NCBI GenBank assembly: GCA_031082125.1
Contig: JAVHLM010000004.1
Location: 1-64,000, forward strand
Direction of reading: 5' to 3'
DNA: 64,000 nucleotides
Source of the DNA: Candidatus Eremiobacterota bacterium
GTDB taxonomy: Bacteria > Vulcanimicrobiota > CADAWZ01 > Ess09-12
The translations under genes were made by a program, and so were the position numbers. The first letter of the stretch is position 1; each line of letters starts with the position of its first letter. Below the pieces are notes generated by a model. That model was not told the origin of the DNA. It worked only from the letters and a program-made list of their open reading frames with translations, and did no database searches. This document shows positions 53,353 through 62,985 of this stretch, piece after piece.

Positions 53353-54456
53353 ATGAGCGAAAAACCAAGAGGCACGGTACTTATCGTTGATGACACTGAG
53401 GCCAACATCGATATCCTGGTAGAGAGCCTGGGAGATGACTTCGAGCTCCGCGTCGCCATGGACGGGCAGAGCGCCCTGGACCAGGTGGCTGAAGAGGTGC
53501 CCGATATCATCCTGCTGGACATCATGATGCCGGGGATGGACGGCTACGAGGTCTGCGAGAAGCTCAAGGCTGCCCACAGGACACGGCTGGTGCCCGTCAT
53601 CTTTCTCACGGCAATGACTGAAGCCCAGGACGAGAAGAAAGGGCTTGACCTCGGCGCCGTGGACTACATCACCAAGCCATTCAATCCCGGCCTCGTCAAG
53701 GCCAGGGTCCGCAACCACCTGGAGCTGAAGCGGTACCGCGATCATCTTGAAGACCTTGTGGCGGAGCGCACCAAGGAGATCACCCTTATGCAGGAGGTGA
53801 TCATCGAGAGCCTTGCAGGCCTCGCCGAGTACCGGGACCCCGAAACCGGCGGCCACATAAGGCGCACGAAGAATTACGTGCTGCTCCTTGCAAAGCACCT
53901 TATGGAGCACAACAAGTATCTTGACGTCCTCAACAGGGAGACTGTTGAACTCCTTTACATGTCGGCGCCGCTCCATGACATCGGCAAGGTGGGCGTTCCC
54001 GACAGCATCCTCATGAAGCCGGGAAAGCTCACCGACGAGGAGTTTGCCGAGATGAAGAAGCATACCATCTACGGCCGCGACGCCATAATGACGGCCCTGA
54101 AGCGCCTTGGCGAGAACTCTTTCCTGCGCTTCGCCCGTGAAATAGCTGAATCTCATCAGGAAAAGTGGGACGGCTCGGGCTATCCCAACGGCCTCAAAGG
54201 CGAGGATATCCCCGTGTCAGGGAGGCTCATGGCAATCGCCGACGTCTATGACGCCCTGATCAGCAAGCGTGTGTACAAGATGCCCTTCACCCATTCCAAG
54301 GCAGTAGGTATTATCAGGGAGGGGCGGGGCACCCACTTCGATCCCGGGATGGTTGACGCCTTCCTGGAGCTCCAGGAAGAGTTCAGAAAAGTGGCCATTG
54401 AGTTCGCCGATTTCGAAGAGGAGCGCCATGCCCTTGCCGAGGCCGTCAGCGTGTAA
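53353..54456 (+). CDS. RpfG-like response regulator with HD-GYP c-di-GMP phosphodiesterase domain
   Basis: 367 aa. Receiver at 1-125 with D56 (LLDIMMPG) and K (ITKPFNPG), a short coiled coil, then HD-GYP: H208-D209 in HDIGKVGVPD, HTIYGRDAI, HQEKWDGSGYPNGL (GYP at 276-278) and ADVYDAL. All metal ligands and the GYP signature are present, so it should hydrolyse c-di-GMP when phosphorylated. AAGGAG of the kinase 3' end serves as its SD; the kinase stop and this ATG are one base apart, so the two are translationally coupled. Lower c-di-GMP would act through receptors such as the PilZ protein at 7775. Confidence 0.9.
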   Translation: MSEKPRGTVLIVDDTEANIDILVESLGDDFELRVAMDGQSALDQVAEEVPDIILLDIMMPGMDGYEVCEKLKAAHRTRLVPVIFLTAMTEAQDEKKGLDLGAVDYITKPFNPGLVKARVRNHLELKRYRDHLEDLVAERTKEITLMQEVIIESLAGLAEYRDPETGGHIRRTKNYVLLLAKHLMEHNKYLDVLNRETVELLYMSAPLHDIGKVGVPDSILMKPGKLTDEEFAEMKKHTIYGRDAIMTALKRLGENSFLRFAREIAESHQEKWDGSGYPNGLKGEDIPVSGRLMAIADVYDALISKRVYKMPFTHSKAVGIIREGRGTHFDPGMVDAFLELQEEFRKVAIEFADFEEERHALAEAVSV

Positions 54457-54489
54457 AGGAAAATAGTGGAGTCTGTCCCAATTTTATGG

Positions 54490-54495
54490 TATAAT
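54490..54495 (+). promoter_or_regulatory. -10 box of the Ser/Thr kinase operon, near-leaderless
   Basis: TATAAT only 9 nt before the ATG at 54505, with no SD. The transcript would begin within about 3 nt of the start codon. The -35 is weak. Confidence 0.5.
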
Positions 54496-54504
54496 CTTCT
54501 TGCT

Positions 54505-55953
54505 ATGAAACAAGGTGCCCTCACTCCAGGCGACGTGCTCCGCGGCCGCTTTCTCATCAAGGAAGTCATCGGCGAGGGGTCATTCGGGAAAGTGTATCTT
54601 GCCGAGGACAGGGAGGTCCAGGGCGCCCTCTGGGCCGTGAAGGAGATCTGGGACAGCAACATGACGGACGAGGAGCGCCTGGAGGCCATTGACCTCTACA
54701 CCAGGGAGGTGGCCATCCTGCGGACACTCAACCACACTGGCGTTCCCAAGGTCCTCGATTTTTTCTCCGACGGCGAGGGAAGGCACTACTTCGTCATGGA
54801 GTATATTGAGGGCAGAACCCTCAACGCGGTCCTTGAGCAGGAGACAATAGACGCTGAGCGCGCCGTCACCTGGGCCCTCAGGCTCTGCGATATCCTGGAG
54901 CACCTCCACTCCCTGAAGCCCGCACCCCTTATCTACAGGGATCTCAAGCCTTCCAACGTCATGGTGACCCCCCGGGGAAGACTCCTCCTTATCGATTTCG
55001 GCATATCGAGGTTTTTCAACCCCCAGAAGCTGAAGGACACCAATGTCCTCGGCACGCCGGGGTTCTGCCCCCCGGAGCAGTACGGGAAAAGCCAGTCCGA
55101 TGCGAGGAGCGATATCTATGCCCTCGGGGCGACGCTCTACCACCTCCTTACCGAGGAAGACCTGGCGCAGTTCAACTTTGCCATTCCGCCTGTCACGACA
55201 TTAAACTCCGCGGTGCCGCCGGGGCTTGAGAAGCTCATGTCCCGGTGCCTCGAGCCTGATCCCTCCAAAAGGTACCAGAGCGTGAAGAGCCTCAGGGAGG
55301 ACCTTCTGCGCCTCTCCAGGCAGATCTCCGGCCTTTACGGCCCTTCGGCCCCGCCCAGGCCGCAGCTCATACCGGGGCGCCCCCGGGGCAGCATTCTCTC
55401 CAGGATCCCGGCAGTCATTTACCTCTGGGCTGTTTTCCTGGCGTTTTTTCTTGGAGGTCTGGCCTTTGAGCCCCTTCTCATTTTCTCAGGGCTCGTGCTC
55501 TGCTTTATCCCCATCATCTCCATCGTACCCCTTCCTTTCTACATCGGCAGAAAGATGCATGGCCACACTGCCGCCTCAATCCTGAGCCTTCTGGTTCTGG
55601 GAGTCCTGGTCTTCCAGATGATAAGCTCTTTCGGAGTCAAGATGCTCACCACCACTGCCGGAAGGGAGTCCTTCAACGGGTGCCAGGACAGCCTGAAAAA
55701 AATCGCCGGCTCGATGGACCTCTACGCAAATGATAACAACGGCTTTTACCCGGACACCCAGGAAAAGCTTACCCCCGCCTATCTGAGGACCATTCCCACG
55801 TGTCCCGCCTCAAGGGGAAAGCCCTATGAATACCAGGTATCCGATGACTCCAAGACCTATACCATGTGGTGCGGCGGCATGTTCCACAGGCCCTATGAGG
55901 ATCGCGAGGGCTTCCCCCGCTATGACTCATCACAAGGCTTCGTGACGCCATGA
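54505..55953 (+). CDS. Membrane Ser/Thr protein kinase with pseudopilin-like C-terminus (1)
   Basis: 482 aa from ATG 54505. Complete Hanks kinase at 10-280: GEGSFGKVYLAED, K46 in LWAVKE, catalytic YRDLKPSNVM (D145), DFG at 163-165, GTPGFCPPEQYG. A Pro-rich linker follows, then three or four TM segments between about 305 and 395. The last 85 residues (CQDSLKKIAGSMDLYANDNN, GFYPDTQEKLTP, PTCPASRGKPYEY) resemble the C-terminal part of type II/IV pseudopilins and would be outside the membrane, possibly as a sensor. The kinase lacks PASTA repeats. It overlaps the next kinase gene by 4 bp. Confidence 0.85.
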   Translation: MKQGALTPGDVLRGRFLIKEVIGEGSFGKVYLAEDREVQGALWAVKEIWDSNMTDEERLEAIDLYTREVAILRTLNHTGVPKVLDFFSDGEGRHYFVMEYIEGRTLNAVLEQETIDAERAVTWALRLCDILEHLHSLKPAPLIYRDLKPSNVMVTPRGRLLLIDFGISRFFNPQKLKDTNVLGTPGFCPPEQYGKSQSDARSDIYALGATLYHLLTEEDLAQFNFAIPPVTTLNSAVPPGLEKLMSRCLEPDPSKRYQSVKSLREDLLRLSRQISGLYGPSAPPRPQLIPGRPRGSILSRIPAVIYLWAVFLAFFLGGLAFEPLLIFSGLVLCFIPIISIVPLPFYIGRKMHGHTAASILSLLVLGVLVFQMISSFGVKMLTTTAGRESFNGCQDSLKKIAGSMDLYANDNNGFYPDTQEKLTPAYLRTIPTCPASRGKPYEYQVSDDSKTYTMWCGGMFHRPYEDREGFPRYDSSQGFVTP

Positions 55954-57449
55954 GCGAAGAGATTTACGGCTGCGAGGGAAGAATCCTGAGAGAGCGCTAC
56001 AGGCTCCTTAATGTCATCGGGAAAGGCTCATTCGGCAAGGTATACCGGGCTTCCGACCTGACTGTTGACGGCGCCATGTGGGCCATCAAGGAGATAAGGG
56101 AGGGGACCCTGAGCCAGGAGGAGCGCCTCGAGGCAGTGCACCTTTACAGGAAAGAGGTGGAGATCCTCAAGACCCTCAACCACACAGGTGTCCCCAAGGT
56201 CTATGAGTCCTTCTCCGAAGGGAACTGCCATTACCTCGTGATGGAATACGTGGAGGGCACGACTATAGAAGAGATCTGCCAGCAGGAGCCCTGCGATCCG
56301 AAAAGGATGATGGCCTGGCTCTACAGGCTCTGCGACATCCTGGAGTACCTCCACCAGTTCAAGCCTTCCCCCGTGATCTTCAGGGATCTCAAGCCTTCCA
56401 ACATCATGGTCACACCGCGGGGGAGAGTGCTGCTCATTGACTTCGGCATCGCGCGGTACTTCTGCCCCCAGAAGCCCAAGGACACTCATATCCTTGGAAC
56501 ACCCGGCTTTTCACCTCCCGAGCAGTACGGCTCACAGCAGTCAGACCCACGAAGCGACATCTACTCCCTTGGCGCCACTTTCTACCATATACTCACCGGG
56601 GAGGATCTTGCCCAGTTTCACTTTGTGTTCCCGCCCCTTTCGAGGTTTTACCCCGGCGCCCCCAAGGATCTGGAGATGATCCTGGCGCGGTGCCTTGAGC
56701 GCCTTCCCGAGAAGCGCTTCCAGACCATCGCCGAGTTCAGGCGGGCACTCAAGCTTGCGGAGAACAGGATCACCTCAGCGGCATCTCCCGCTCCCTCACC
56801 TGGCGGATTTGCCACGCAGCCCCTCCAGGGGCAGGCGGGGGGATCCCTGGTTTCTCCCCGGAAGCCGCCTCATCCGTTTCTTGAGTTCCTGAAGGAAATC
56901 CCTGCAGCAGTGTATCTCTGGGCGGGTTTCACCGCCTTTCTGATGCTCTCGACCCACCATGAAAACCTCACGTTCTCCCTGGTGTTCATGGCTTTCCTGG
57001 CGGCTCTTCTTGTCGCCACGCTGGCAGGCATTTACCACCTCGCGAAAAGAAATAAATTCCTTCATGCCGCAATAATGCTGGCAAGCCTGTTTTTCATATA
57101 CCTGTTCTTCATGTCCCAGTTTCCCGGGACGGCGGACCTGCTCTCGAAAAAGGCCTCTGCGGGCTCGGCGGCCTGCGAGGAGAACCTGAGGAATCTTGCT
57201 GCAGCCATTGAATTATATGCTGCCGATACCAAAGGGCGCTACCCCGATGATCTCTCAAAACTGAAAGGGCGCTTCAAAGAGGGCCTTCCCGCATGCCCTT
57301 CGGCGGGGTCGAAGGAATACGCCTACGAGGTGGGAAGGGGGCCGGCGGCATATACGATATGGTGCTCCGGGAGCGCCCATGAGGCAGCAGGCGTGAAGCC
57401 GGGCTTCCCCCAGTACTCCAGCGTGCGGGGCCTGAGGGACGGGAAATAG
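55950..57449 (+). CDS. Membrane Ser/Thr protein kinase with pseudopilin-like C-terminus (2)
   Basis: 499 aa; its ATG overlaps the stop of kinase 1 (ATGA). Same plan: GKGSFGKVYRASD, K47 in MWAIKE, FRDLKPSNIM, LLIDFGIARYF, GTPGFSPPEQYG, a Pro/Ser linker, two or three TM segments between about 310 and 390, and a C-terminal domain (CEENLRNLAAAIELYAADTK, GRYPDDLSKL, PACPSAGSKEYAYEVG). Roughly half the residues equal kinase 1, so the pair is a tandem duplication whose sensor parts have diverged. A kinase cascade or hetero-dimer is possible. It is followed by the formate dehydrogenase gene after 22 nt. Confidence 0.85.
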   Translation: MSEEIYGCEGRILRERYRLLNVIGKGSFGKVYRASDLTVDGAMWAIKEIREGTLSQEERLEAVHLYRKEVEILKTLNHTGVPKVYESFSEGNCHYLVMEYVEGTTIEEICQQEPCDPKRMMAWLYRLCDILEYLHQFKPSPVIFRDLKPSNIMVTPRGRVLLIDFGIARYFCPQKPKDTHILGTPGFSPPEQYGSQQSDPRSDIYSLGATFYHILTGEDLAQFHFVFPPLSRFYPGAPKDLEMILARCLERLPEKRFQTIAEFRRALKLAENRITSAASPAPSPGGFATQPLQGQAGGSLVSPRKPPHPFLEFLKEIPAAVYLWAGFTAFLMLSTHHENLTFSLVFMAFLAALLVATLAGIYHLAKRNKFLHAAIMLASLFFIYLFFMSQFPGTADLLSKKASAGSAACEENLRNLAAAIELYAADTKGRYPDDLSKLKGRFKEGLPACPSAGSKEYAYEVGRGPAAYTIWCSGSAHEAAGVKPGFPQYSSVRGLRDGK

Positions 57450-57471
57450 CTGCCGGAGAAAGGACCACTAC

Positions 57472-60171
57472 ATGAGCACTTATCATATCAACGGGACAGA
57501 ATACCCTTTTGAAAAGGGTATCACCATACTGCAGGCGGCCCGCAAGGCCGGTCTCTTCATCCCTACGCTCTGCTACCACCCGAGGACAGAGCGCGCGGGA
57601 TACTGCCGGCTCTGTGTGGTTGAGATCGACGGGACGACGGGGCTTTCTGTCTCATGTTCCACTGAGCTCCGCGAGGGAATGAGGATCAATACTGCCTCGG
57701 AGAGGGTGAAAGAGACTCAGAAAATGATAGTGGAGCTCTACCTTGCCGAGGGAAGCCACGAATGCCTGAGCTGTGAGGCCTGCGGAGAGTGCGAGCTCCA
57801 GAAGGCGGCCTATTACCTTGGCGTGGAGGCCACAGGCTTTCCCCGCAGGCCTAAAAACATCCCTGCTGATGACTCAAGCCAGTTTATAGTGAAGAACATG
57901 AACCGCTGCGTGCAATGCTTCCGCTGCATCAAGGCCTGCCAGGACATCACGGTGAATGGCGTGCTGGCCATGGGATACCGGGGCAGCGACTCAGTGGTGG
58001 TGAACGACAATGACAGAACCTTCGCCGAATCATCGTGCGTCCATTGCGGAGAGTGTGTCCAGCTCTGCCCCGTGGGAGCCCTCACCGAGAAGAAGGCGAA
58101 GGGCAAAGGCCGCCTGTGGGAAGCCAGAACCGTGAGGACCACCTGTCCTTACTGCGGCGTGGGATGCCAGATGGACCTTCATGTGAAGGAGAACGAGATT
58201 CTCAAGGTGACCGGCGCCGAGGACGTGGAGCCCAATTACGGGAGCCTCTGCCTCAAGGGCAGGTTCGCCTATGATTTCGTGAGCCACCCCCAGAGGCTCA
58301 GGGAGCCGATGGTTCGGCACAATGGCGCTCTTGTGCCCGTCACGTGGGATGACGCCCTTGGCGAGGCATCGAGAAGCCTCAGCAGGATAAGGGAAAAATA
58401 TGGCGCCGATGCCTTCGGCGCCGTGAGCTGCGCCCGCTCCACCAACGAGAACAACTATTCGATGATGAAGTTCACGAGGGCGGTGACGGGCACCCACAAC
58501 ATCGATCACTGCGCCAGGACCTGACACGCCCCCACTGTTGCCGGTCTGGCAGAAACACTCGGCTCCGGGGCAATGACCAACTCGATAGGGGAGATAGAGG
58601 ACGCGCCCTGCCTCCTTGTTATTGGTTCCAACACCACAGAGGCTCATCCCGTGATCTCCTACAGGATGAAGCGCGCTGCGAGGCGGGGCGCCCTCCTTAT
58701 TGTCATAGATCCAAGAAAGATCGGCCTTGTCCAGTTTGCCACCCACTGGGTGAAGCCGAAGGTGGGGACCGACGTGGCCCTCATCAACGGCATCATGCAC
58801 GTGATCATTACAGAGGGACTTGAAAACAGGGAGTTCATCGACAGCCACACCTATGGATTTGAGTCGTTCAGCAAAAAGATCGAGGAGTACCCCCCTGCGA
58901 GGGCCTCGGAAATCTCGGGAGTGCCTGAAGCACAGATAAGGGAGATTGCCCGCGTGCTCGCCCGAGCAGAGCGCGTGGCCCTCTTTTACACCCTGGGCAT
59001 CACTGAGCACACCTGCGGCGTCGATAACGTGAAGAGCTGCGTGAACCTCCAGCTCCTGCTCGGCAACCTCGGGAAGCCCTCGAGCGGCATCAATCCCCTG
59101 AGGGGACAGAACAACGTGCAGGGCGCCTGCGACATGGGAGCGCTCCCCAACGTCTTTTCCGGCTATCAGAAGGTGGCCGATGCCGAAACGAGAACGCGCT
59201 TCGAGGACGCCTGGCACGTGAGGCTCCCCGAAAAGCCCGGCCTCACCATCCCGAAGATGTTCACCGCGATGAAGGAAGGCTCCCTGAAGGCCCTTTACTG
59301 CTACGGCGAGAACCTGGTGATGTCTGAGCCCCACCAGGCCCACACCCTTGAGTGCCTGAAGAGCCTGGAGCTGCTGATCGTGCAGGATCTCTTCCTCAAC
59401 GAGACCGCTGCCCTTGCCCACATAGTGTTTCCCGGGGCCTGTTTTGCCGAGGATGAGGGGACTTACACCAACACGGAGCGCAGGGTGCAGCGCGTGAGAA
59501 AGGCCGTGGAGCCGCCGGGCATGGCGCGGCCTGACTGGTGGATTCACAGGGAGCTTGCAAAGCGCCTTGGCTATGACATGGGATTCAATGAGAGCGGTGA
59601 CATCTGGAAAGAGATTACGGCCCTCACCCCTTCTTACAGGGGAATCACTTACGACCGCATCGTGACCGAGGGAATCCAATGGCCCTGCCCCTCATGCGAT
59701 CACCCCGGCACGCAGTTCCTCCATGCCGGCGGCGAGTGCGCCTGCGGGCTTGCCCGCTTTTCCGCGGTGGACTGGCGCCCTCCTGCCGAAGTTCCCGACG
59801 ATGAGTATCCGCTGGTGCTCACGACGGGAAGGCGCCTCTGGCACTATCACACGGGCACGCAGACCAGGAGGAGCGCCGGCTTCGAGGCCATATGCCCCGA
59901 GGAGATCATAGAGATCAACCCTGCCGACGGCATGAAGCTGGATATCACCGACGGCGAGTATGTGACGGTAACCTCGCGCCGGGGCTCCCTGAGGATGAAG
60001 GCCCGCCTCACGGAGCGCTCCCCCGAGGGGACCGTCTATACTTCATTTCACTTTCATGAGGCCTGCGGCAACGTGCTCACCATCGACGCCTTCGACCCGG
60101 TCACCGACACCGCAGAGTACAAGGCCTGCGCCGTGAGGGTGGAGAAGCCGCAGGCAAAGGGAAAGTCTTAA
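57472..60171 (+). CDS. fdhA: Selenocysteine-containing formate dehydrogenase alpha subunit with NuoG-like N-terminus
   Basis: 899 aa if UGA 58522-58524 is read as Sec351; conceptual translation otherwise splits it into 350- and 532-aa halves. N-terminal 2Fe-2S domain (C34, C45, C48, C62), His/Cys3 cluster (SHECLSCEACGEC), two 4Fe-4S clusters (C146-C156, C189-C199), a further cluster in CPYCGVGC (C225-C232), then the molybdopterin domains. The site CART-U-HAPTVAGL matches CARV-U-HGPSVAGL of E. coli FdhF, with the GGTCT-loop SECIS at the same distance. The His after Sec is kept. It oxidises formate (or reduces CO2) and passes electrons through its clusters to a NuoE/NuoF diaphorase, encoded at 62491-64000. 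Mo or W cannot be told. SD GGAG plus AAAGG. Confidence 0.93.
58522..58562 (+). promoter_or_regulatory. UGA-Sec codon and SECIS element
   Basis: TGA at 58522-58524; the loop GGTCT (58543-58547) is closed by TTGCC/GGCAG with an unpaired T. The loop begins 18 nt after the UGA, as in E. coli fdhF. Confidence 0.9.
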
Positions 60172-62162
60172 GGCTGCCTCCCGTTATTGGGGATGTCATG
60201 GTGGAATTTGGGCCAGGGACTCGCGGTGTCGAGCAATCCTGTCCCATAGAGGGCCTTCAGACCACTATCGTATCCGAAATAGACAGTCCCGTCAGGACTC
60301 AGAGCCGGCGCGGTGGAAACATATCCGCTGTAGCTCCATTTCAGGCTCCCTGAGCTGTTAAGGGCATTAACCCTTCCCGTTGCTGATACCCCTGAGACAT
60401 AGATGGTGCCGTCATTTGCAATGCAGGGGGAATTCTCGTTTGAGTAAGCTCCGCCGGTATTGAAGCTCCACTTCAGAGTCCCCGAGGCATCAAGGGCATA
60501 GAAAGTATTATAATAGTAGTTTCCAAAGTAAATGGTGCCGTCGCTTCCCACGGCAGGCTCGCCGGTAGCCCAGCCGGTGAAGTTATAGCTCCATTTGAAT
60601 GAGCCCGAGGCCGAGGGATCGAGGGCATAGAGCGTGCTGTTGTAAGGGGCGCCTGACCATGAGCCGAAAGCTATATAGACGGTGCCGTCGCTGCCTATGG
60701 CAGGCGAGCCGTTCTGCTGATAGAAGGATGAGCCGACTGCCTTTGACCACAGCGGAATTGCCGCCGTGGTGCCGTCGCTCACTGCAAAAACATACCCATA
60801 GTTAGATTTAATATAGATGGTGCCGTCGCTCCCTATTGACGCCGAGGAATAGCACTGATCACCCAGCGAGTAGTTCCATTTCTCGCTTCCGTCAGAGGGA
60901 TTCAGGGCATGGAGCCTCGCATCCTGGACGGTGCCTATGTATACCGTACCGTCACTTCCGAAGGCAGCCGTCGCATATTCCGTCCAGCCGCCGGGGGAGA
61001 TGGACCACTTGAGAGAGCCTGAGCTGTCAACGGCATAAAAGCGTGAATCACGGGAGCCGAAATACACAGTACCATCGCTCCCTATGGCTGGTGCCCCTGT
61101 TATAAGGTTTCCCGCAGGATAGCTCCACTTGAGGGAGCCTGAGCTGCTCACGGCATAGAGCTTTCCCGGCGAACCGGCGCCCACGTAAAGGGTGCCGTCG
61201 CTCCCTATGGCGGGCGCCGAATAGACATAGCCAAGGGATGCGTTGCTCCACTTCAGCGACCCCGCGGCGACGACGGTGACTGAAGACGAATTGCTGGTAA
61301 CGCTTCCCGAGGTGGCCGTAATGGTGCAGGTGCCTGCCACGAGCGCGGTGAAAAGCCCTGAGGAGCTAATGGTGCCGACGCTTTCATCGCTGCTGGTCCA
61401 CGAAGCGGAGGCTGTCAGGTCGCTTGATGAAGAGTCGCTGTAATATCCCGTGGCGCTGTATTGCTGCGTTCCTCCTGATGCCATGGTAGCAGAGGAGGGA
61501 GTGATAATGATAGATTCTAGTGTGGGTGAGGGGCCGGGGCCGGGGGGTACGGGAGTGGGAGAGGGCTCCTGAGGGGAAGGCGAGGGAGAAGGTGAGGGCT
61601 CCGGCGTCGGTGAAGGGGAAAGGGTGGGTGTCGGCATCGGCGATGGAGACGGGAGAGGCGACAGGGTAGGGGTCAGCACCATCGTTACCTCCGGATTGTC
61701 TCCGGCCATGACCTGGACATCGTAGAGGGCCTCTGCGAGTGCCTCGTTCGCCGCGTTGCTCGCGAGGATCCTTATGGTCTTCCATCCTATGGGGACGTTA
61801 TTGATTACCGCGGTTGCGCTGTCGCCCGTTGCGGGTCGGTCAACGCGCACGGGGGGAACGGCATCCTGCGTCGTGCCGCGCTCATAGATATAGATGGCGA
61901 AATAGGTGGTGCCCTGGGGGATCTCTCTCAGCAGGAACTCATCTTTTTTACTGGGAATGGCTCCCCTGAGGGTCACCATCCCTGAAGATCCCTTCTTCGG
62001 AAAGGGGAGGGTGATAATGAGCCTGGCACTCCCCGCCATCCCGGGCACTCCGCCGGAAAAGCCGCCTCCCGTCCCCGTGCTGCAGCCGGAGAAGGCGAAG
62101 AGAAGTGAGAGATAAAGAGCAAGCACGGAAAGAATCGTTACCCTGGTGAGACTGTTTCTCAT
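60168..62162 (-). CDS. Beta-propeller lipoprotein with Big_2-like domain and PQQ-like repeats
   Basis: 664 aa from ATG 62162 (GGAGGATATTCA before it). Lipobox FSGC followed by STGTGGG. Residues about 45-165 form a beta-rich domain (RLIITLPF, YFAIYIYERG), then a Pro/Ser/Thr linker of about 50 residues. A Big_2-type Ig fold follows (ESIIITPSSATMASGGTQQY ... WTSSDESVGTISSSGL), then a propeller of about eight PQQ-like blades with GSLKWSY and AIGSDGTVYFG repeats. Probably a surface adhesion or binding protein. It sits on the opposite strand between fdhA and nuoE-like, overlaps the fdhA end by 4 bp and has its own promoter. Confidence 0.8.
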   Translation of the reverse strand: MRNSLTRVTILSVLALYLSLLFAFSGCSTGTGGGFSGGVPGMAGSARLIITLPFPKKGSSGMVTLRGAIPSKKDEFLLREIPQGTTYFAIYIYERGTTQDAVPPVRVDRPATGDSATAVINNVPIGWKTIRILASNAANEALAEALYDVQVMAGDNPEVTMVLTPTLSPLPSPSPMPTPTLSPSPTPEPSPSPSPSPQEPSPTPVPPGPGPSPTLESIIITPSSATMASGGTQQYSATGYYSDSSSSDLTASASWTSSDESVGTISSSGLFTALVAGTCTITATSGSVTSNSSSVTVVAAGSLKWSNASLGYVYSAPAIGSDGTLYVGAGSPGKLYAVSSSGSLKWSYPAGNLITGAPAIGSDGTVYFGSRDSRFYAVDSSGSLKWSISPGGWTEYATAAFGSDGTVYIGTVQDARLHALNPSDGSEKWNYSLGDQCYSSASIGSDGTIYIKSNYGYVFAVSDGTTAAIPLWSKAVGSSFYQQNGSPAIGSDGTVYIAFGSWSGAPYNSTLYALDPSASGSFKWSYNFTGWATGEPAVGSDGTIYFGNYYYNTFYALDASGTLKWSFNTGGAYSNENSPCIANDGTIYVSGVSATGRVNALNSSGSLKWSYSGYVSTAPALSPDGTVYFGYDSGLKALYGTGLLDTASPWPKFHHDIPNNGRQP

Positions 62163-62322
62163 TGAATATCCTCCAGGCTTCATCACATCTGGACAGAGTC
62201 CGGTATTCAGCTTGATGAAGCGGCCGAATACTCCCTGATAGTCCGATTACCTCTGATGAGCATGGGAAGATCAGTGGAACGACCTGGCAGAATGAGTGGA
62301 GCTGCTCATCATTCTTCAGCAT

Positions 62323-62352
62323 ATCATAGCATGGGAATGTAATGATTTTCAA
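62323..62352 (-). promoter_or_regulatory. Promoter of the Big_2/PQQ lipoprotein gene
   Basis: Minus-strand TTGAAA (62352-62347), an 18-nt spacer and TATGAT (62328-62323). The leader is about 155 nt. The rest of 62163-62490 shows nothing else recognisable. Confidence 0.5.
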
Positions 62353-62490
62353 TAGGTTTCCTGTGCCTCTTTTGATGATTATTTCCCCGGTGTTTCCTCT
62401 TTTGCCTTCCCAGGACGGTGAAAGGGAGAGTGCCTTTTGTGAAGAACTCCATGAGAGAGAGAATCCCTGTCAGCCGATGGAGAGGGGAGA

Positions 62491-62985
62491 GTGAGCGCCA
62501 TGCTCACAGAAGAGCAGAGAAAAGAGATCCGCGAGGAGATGGGCCGCTTTCCTGATGCGCAGTCGGCCCTTCTCGGGGCCCTCCGCATTGCCCAGAGTGA
62601 AAAGGGATACGTCGATAATGATTCCCTTGTCGAGATCGCTGACCTCTTCTCCCTCTCTCCCGCTGAAGTCTATGGCGTGGCGAGCTTTTATCAGATGATC
62701 AGGCAGGAGCCCGTGGGCACCTGGCATATCCAGTTCTGCACCAATGTCTCCTGCTCTCTTGCCGGCGCTCCCCGCATCCTTGAGCATCTCAAGAGCCTCC
62801 TCGCCATCAGTGAAGGGGAGGTGACACCGGACGGCCTGTTTTCCCTTGAGTGCGTGCAGTGCCTTGGCGCATGCGGGAGCGCGCCGGTGATGATGGTGAA
62901 TGATGAGCTTCACGAGCGCCTTGACGAGGAAAAAATCAGCGGGATCATCGGTTATTTGAAGAAGCGGGGCACCCCCCATGAGTGA
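62491..62985 (+). CDS. NuoE-like [2Fe-2S] subunit of formate dehydrogenase/diaphorase
   Basis: 164 aa. The start is GTG 62491, or ATG 62500; both can use GGAGAGGGGAGA. Thioredoxin-fold ferredoxin of the NuoE/HoxE/HndA type with four cysteines in CTNVSC (C83, C88) and CLGAC (C124, C128). It relays electrons between the NuoF-like flavoprotein and the clusters of FdhA. It overlaps the nuoF-like start by 8 bp. Confidence 0.88.
   Translation: MSAMLTEEQRKEIREEMGRFPDAQSALLGALRIAQSEKGYVDNDSLVEIADLFSLSPAEVYGVASFYQMIRQEPVGTWHIQFCTNVSCSLAGAPRILEHLKSLLAISEGEVTPDGLFSLECVQCLGACGSAPVMMVNDELHERLDEEKISGIIGYLKKRGTPHE

Noticed and set aside
50355-53525. 1056-codon open frame antisense to the hybrid kinase
   Set aside because: It is a shadow of the kinase in a G+C-rich third-position context. 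The kinase strand has every domain motif and the antisense product has none.
58030-59679. 549-codon frame antisense to fdhA
   Set aside because: Shadow frame; the sense strand holds the molybdopterin domains.
58573-60171. Separate second formate dehydrogenase gene
   Set aside because: It is the continuation of 57472 after the Sec UGA; no SD stands before ATG 58573, and the SECIS is present.
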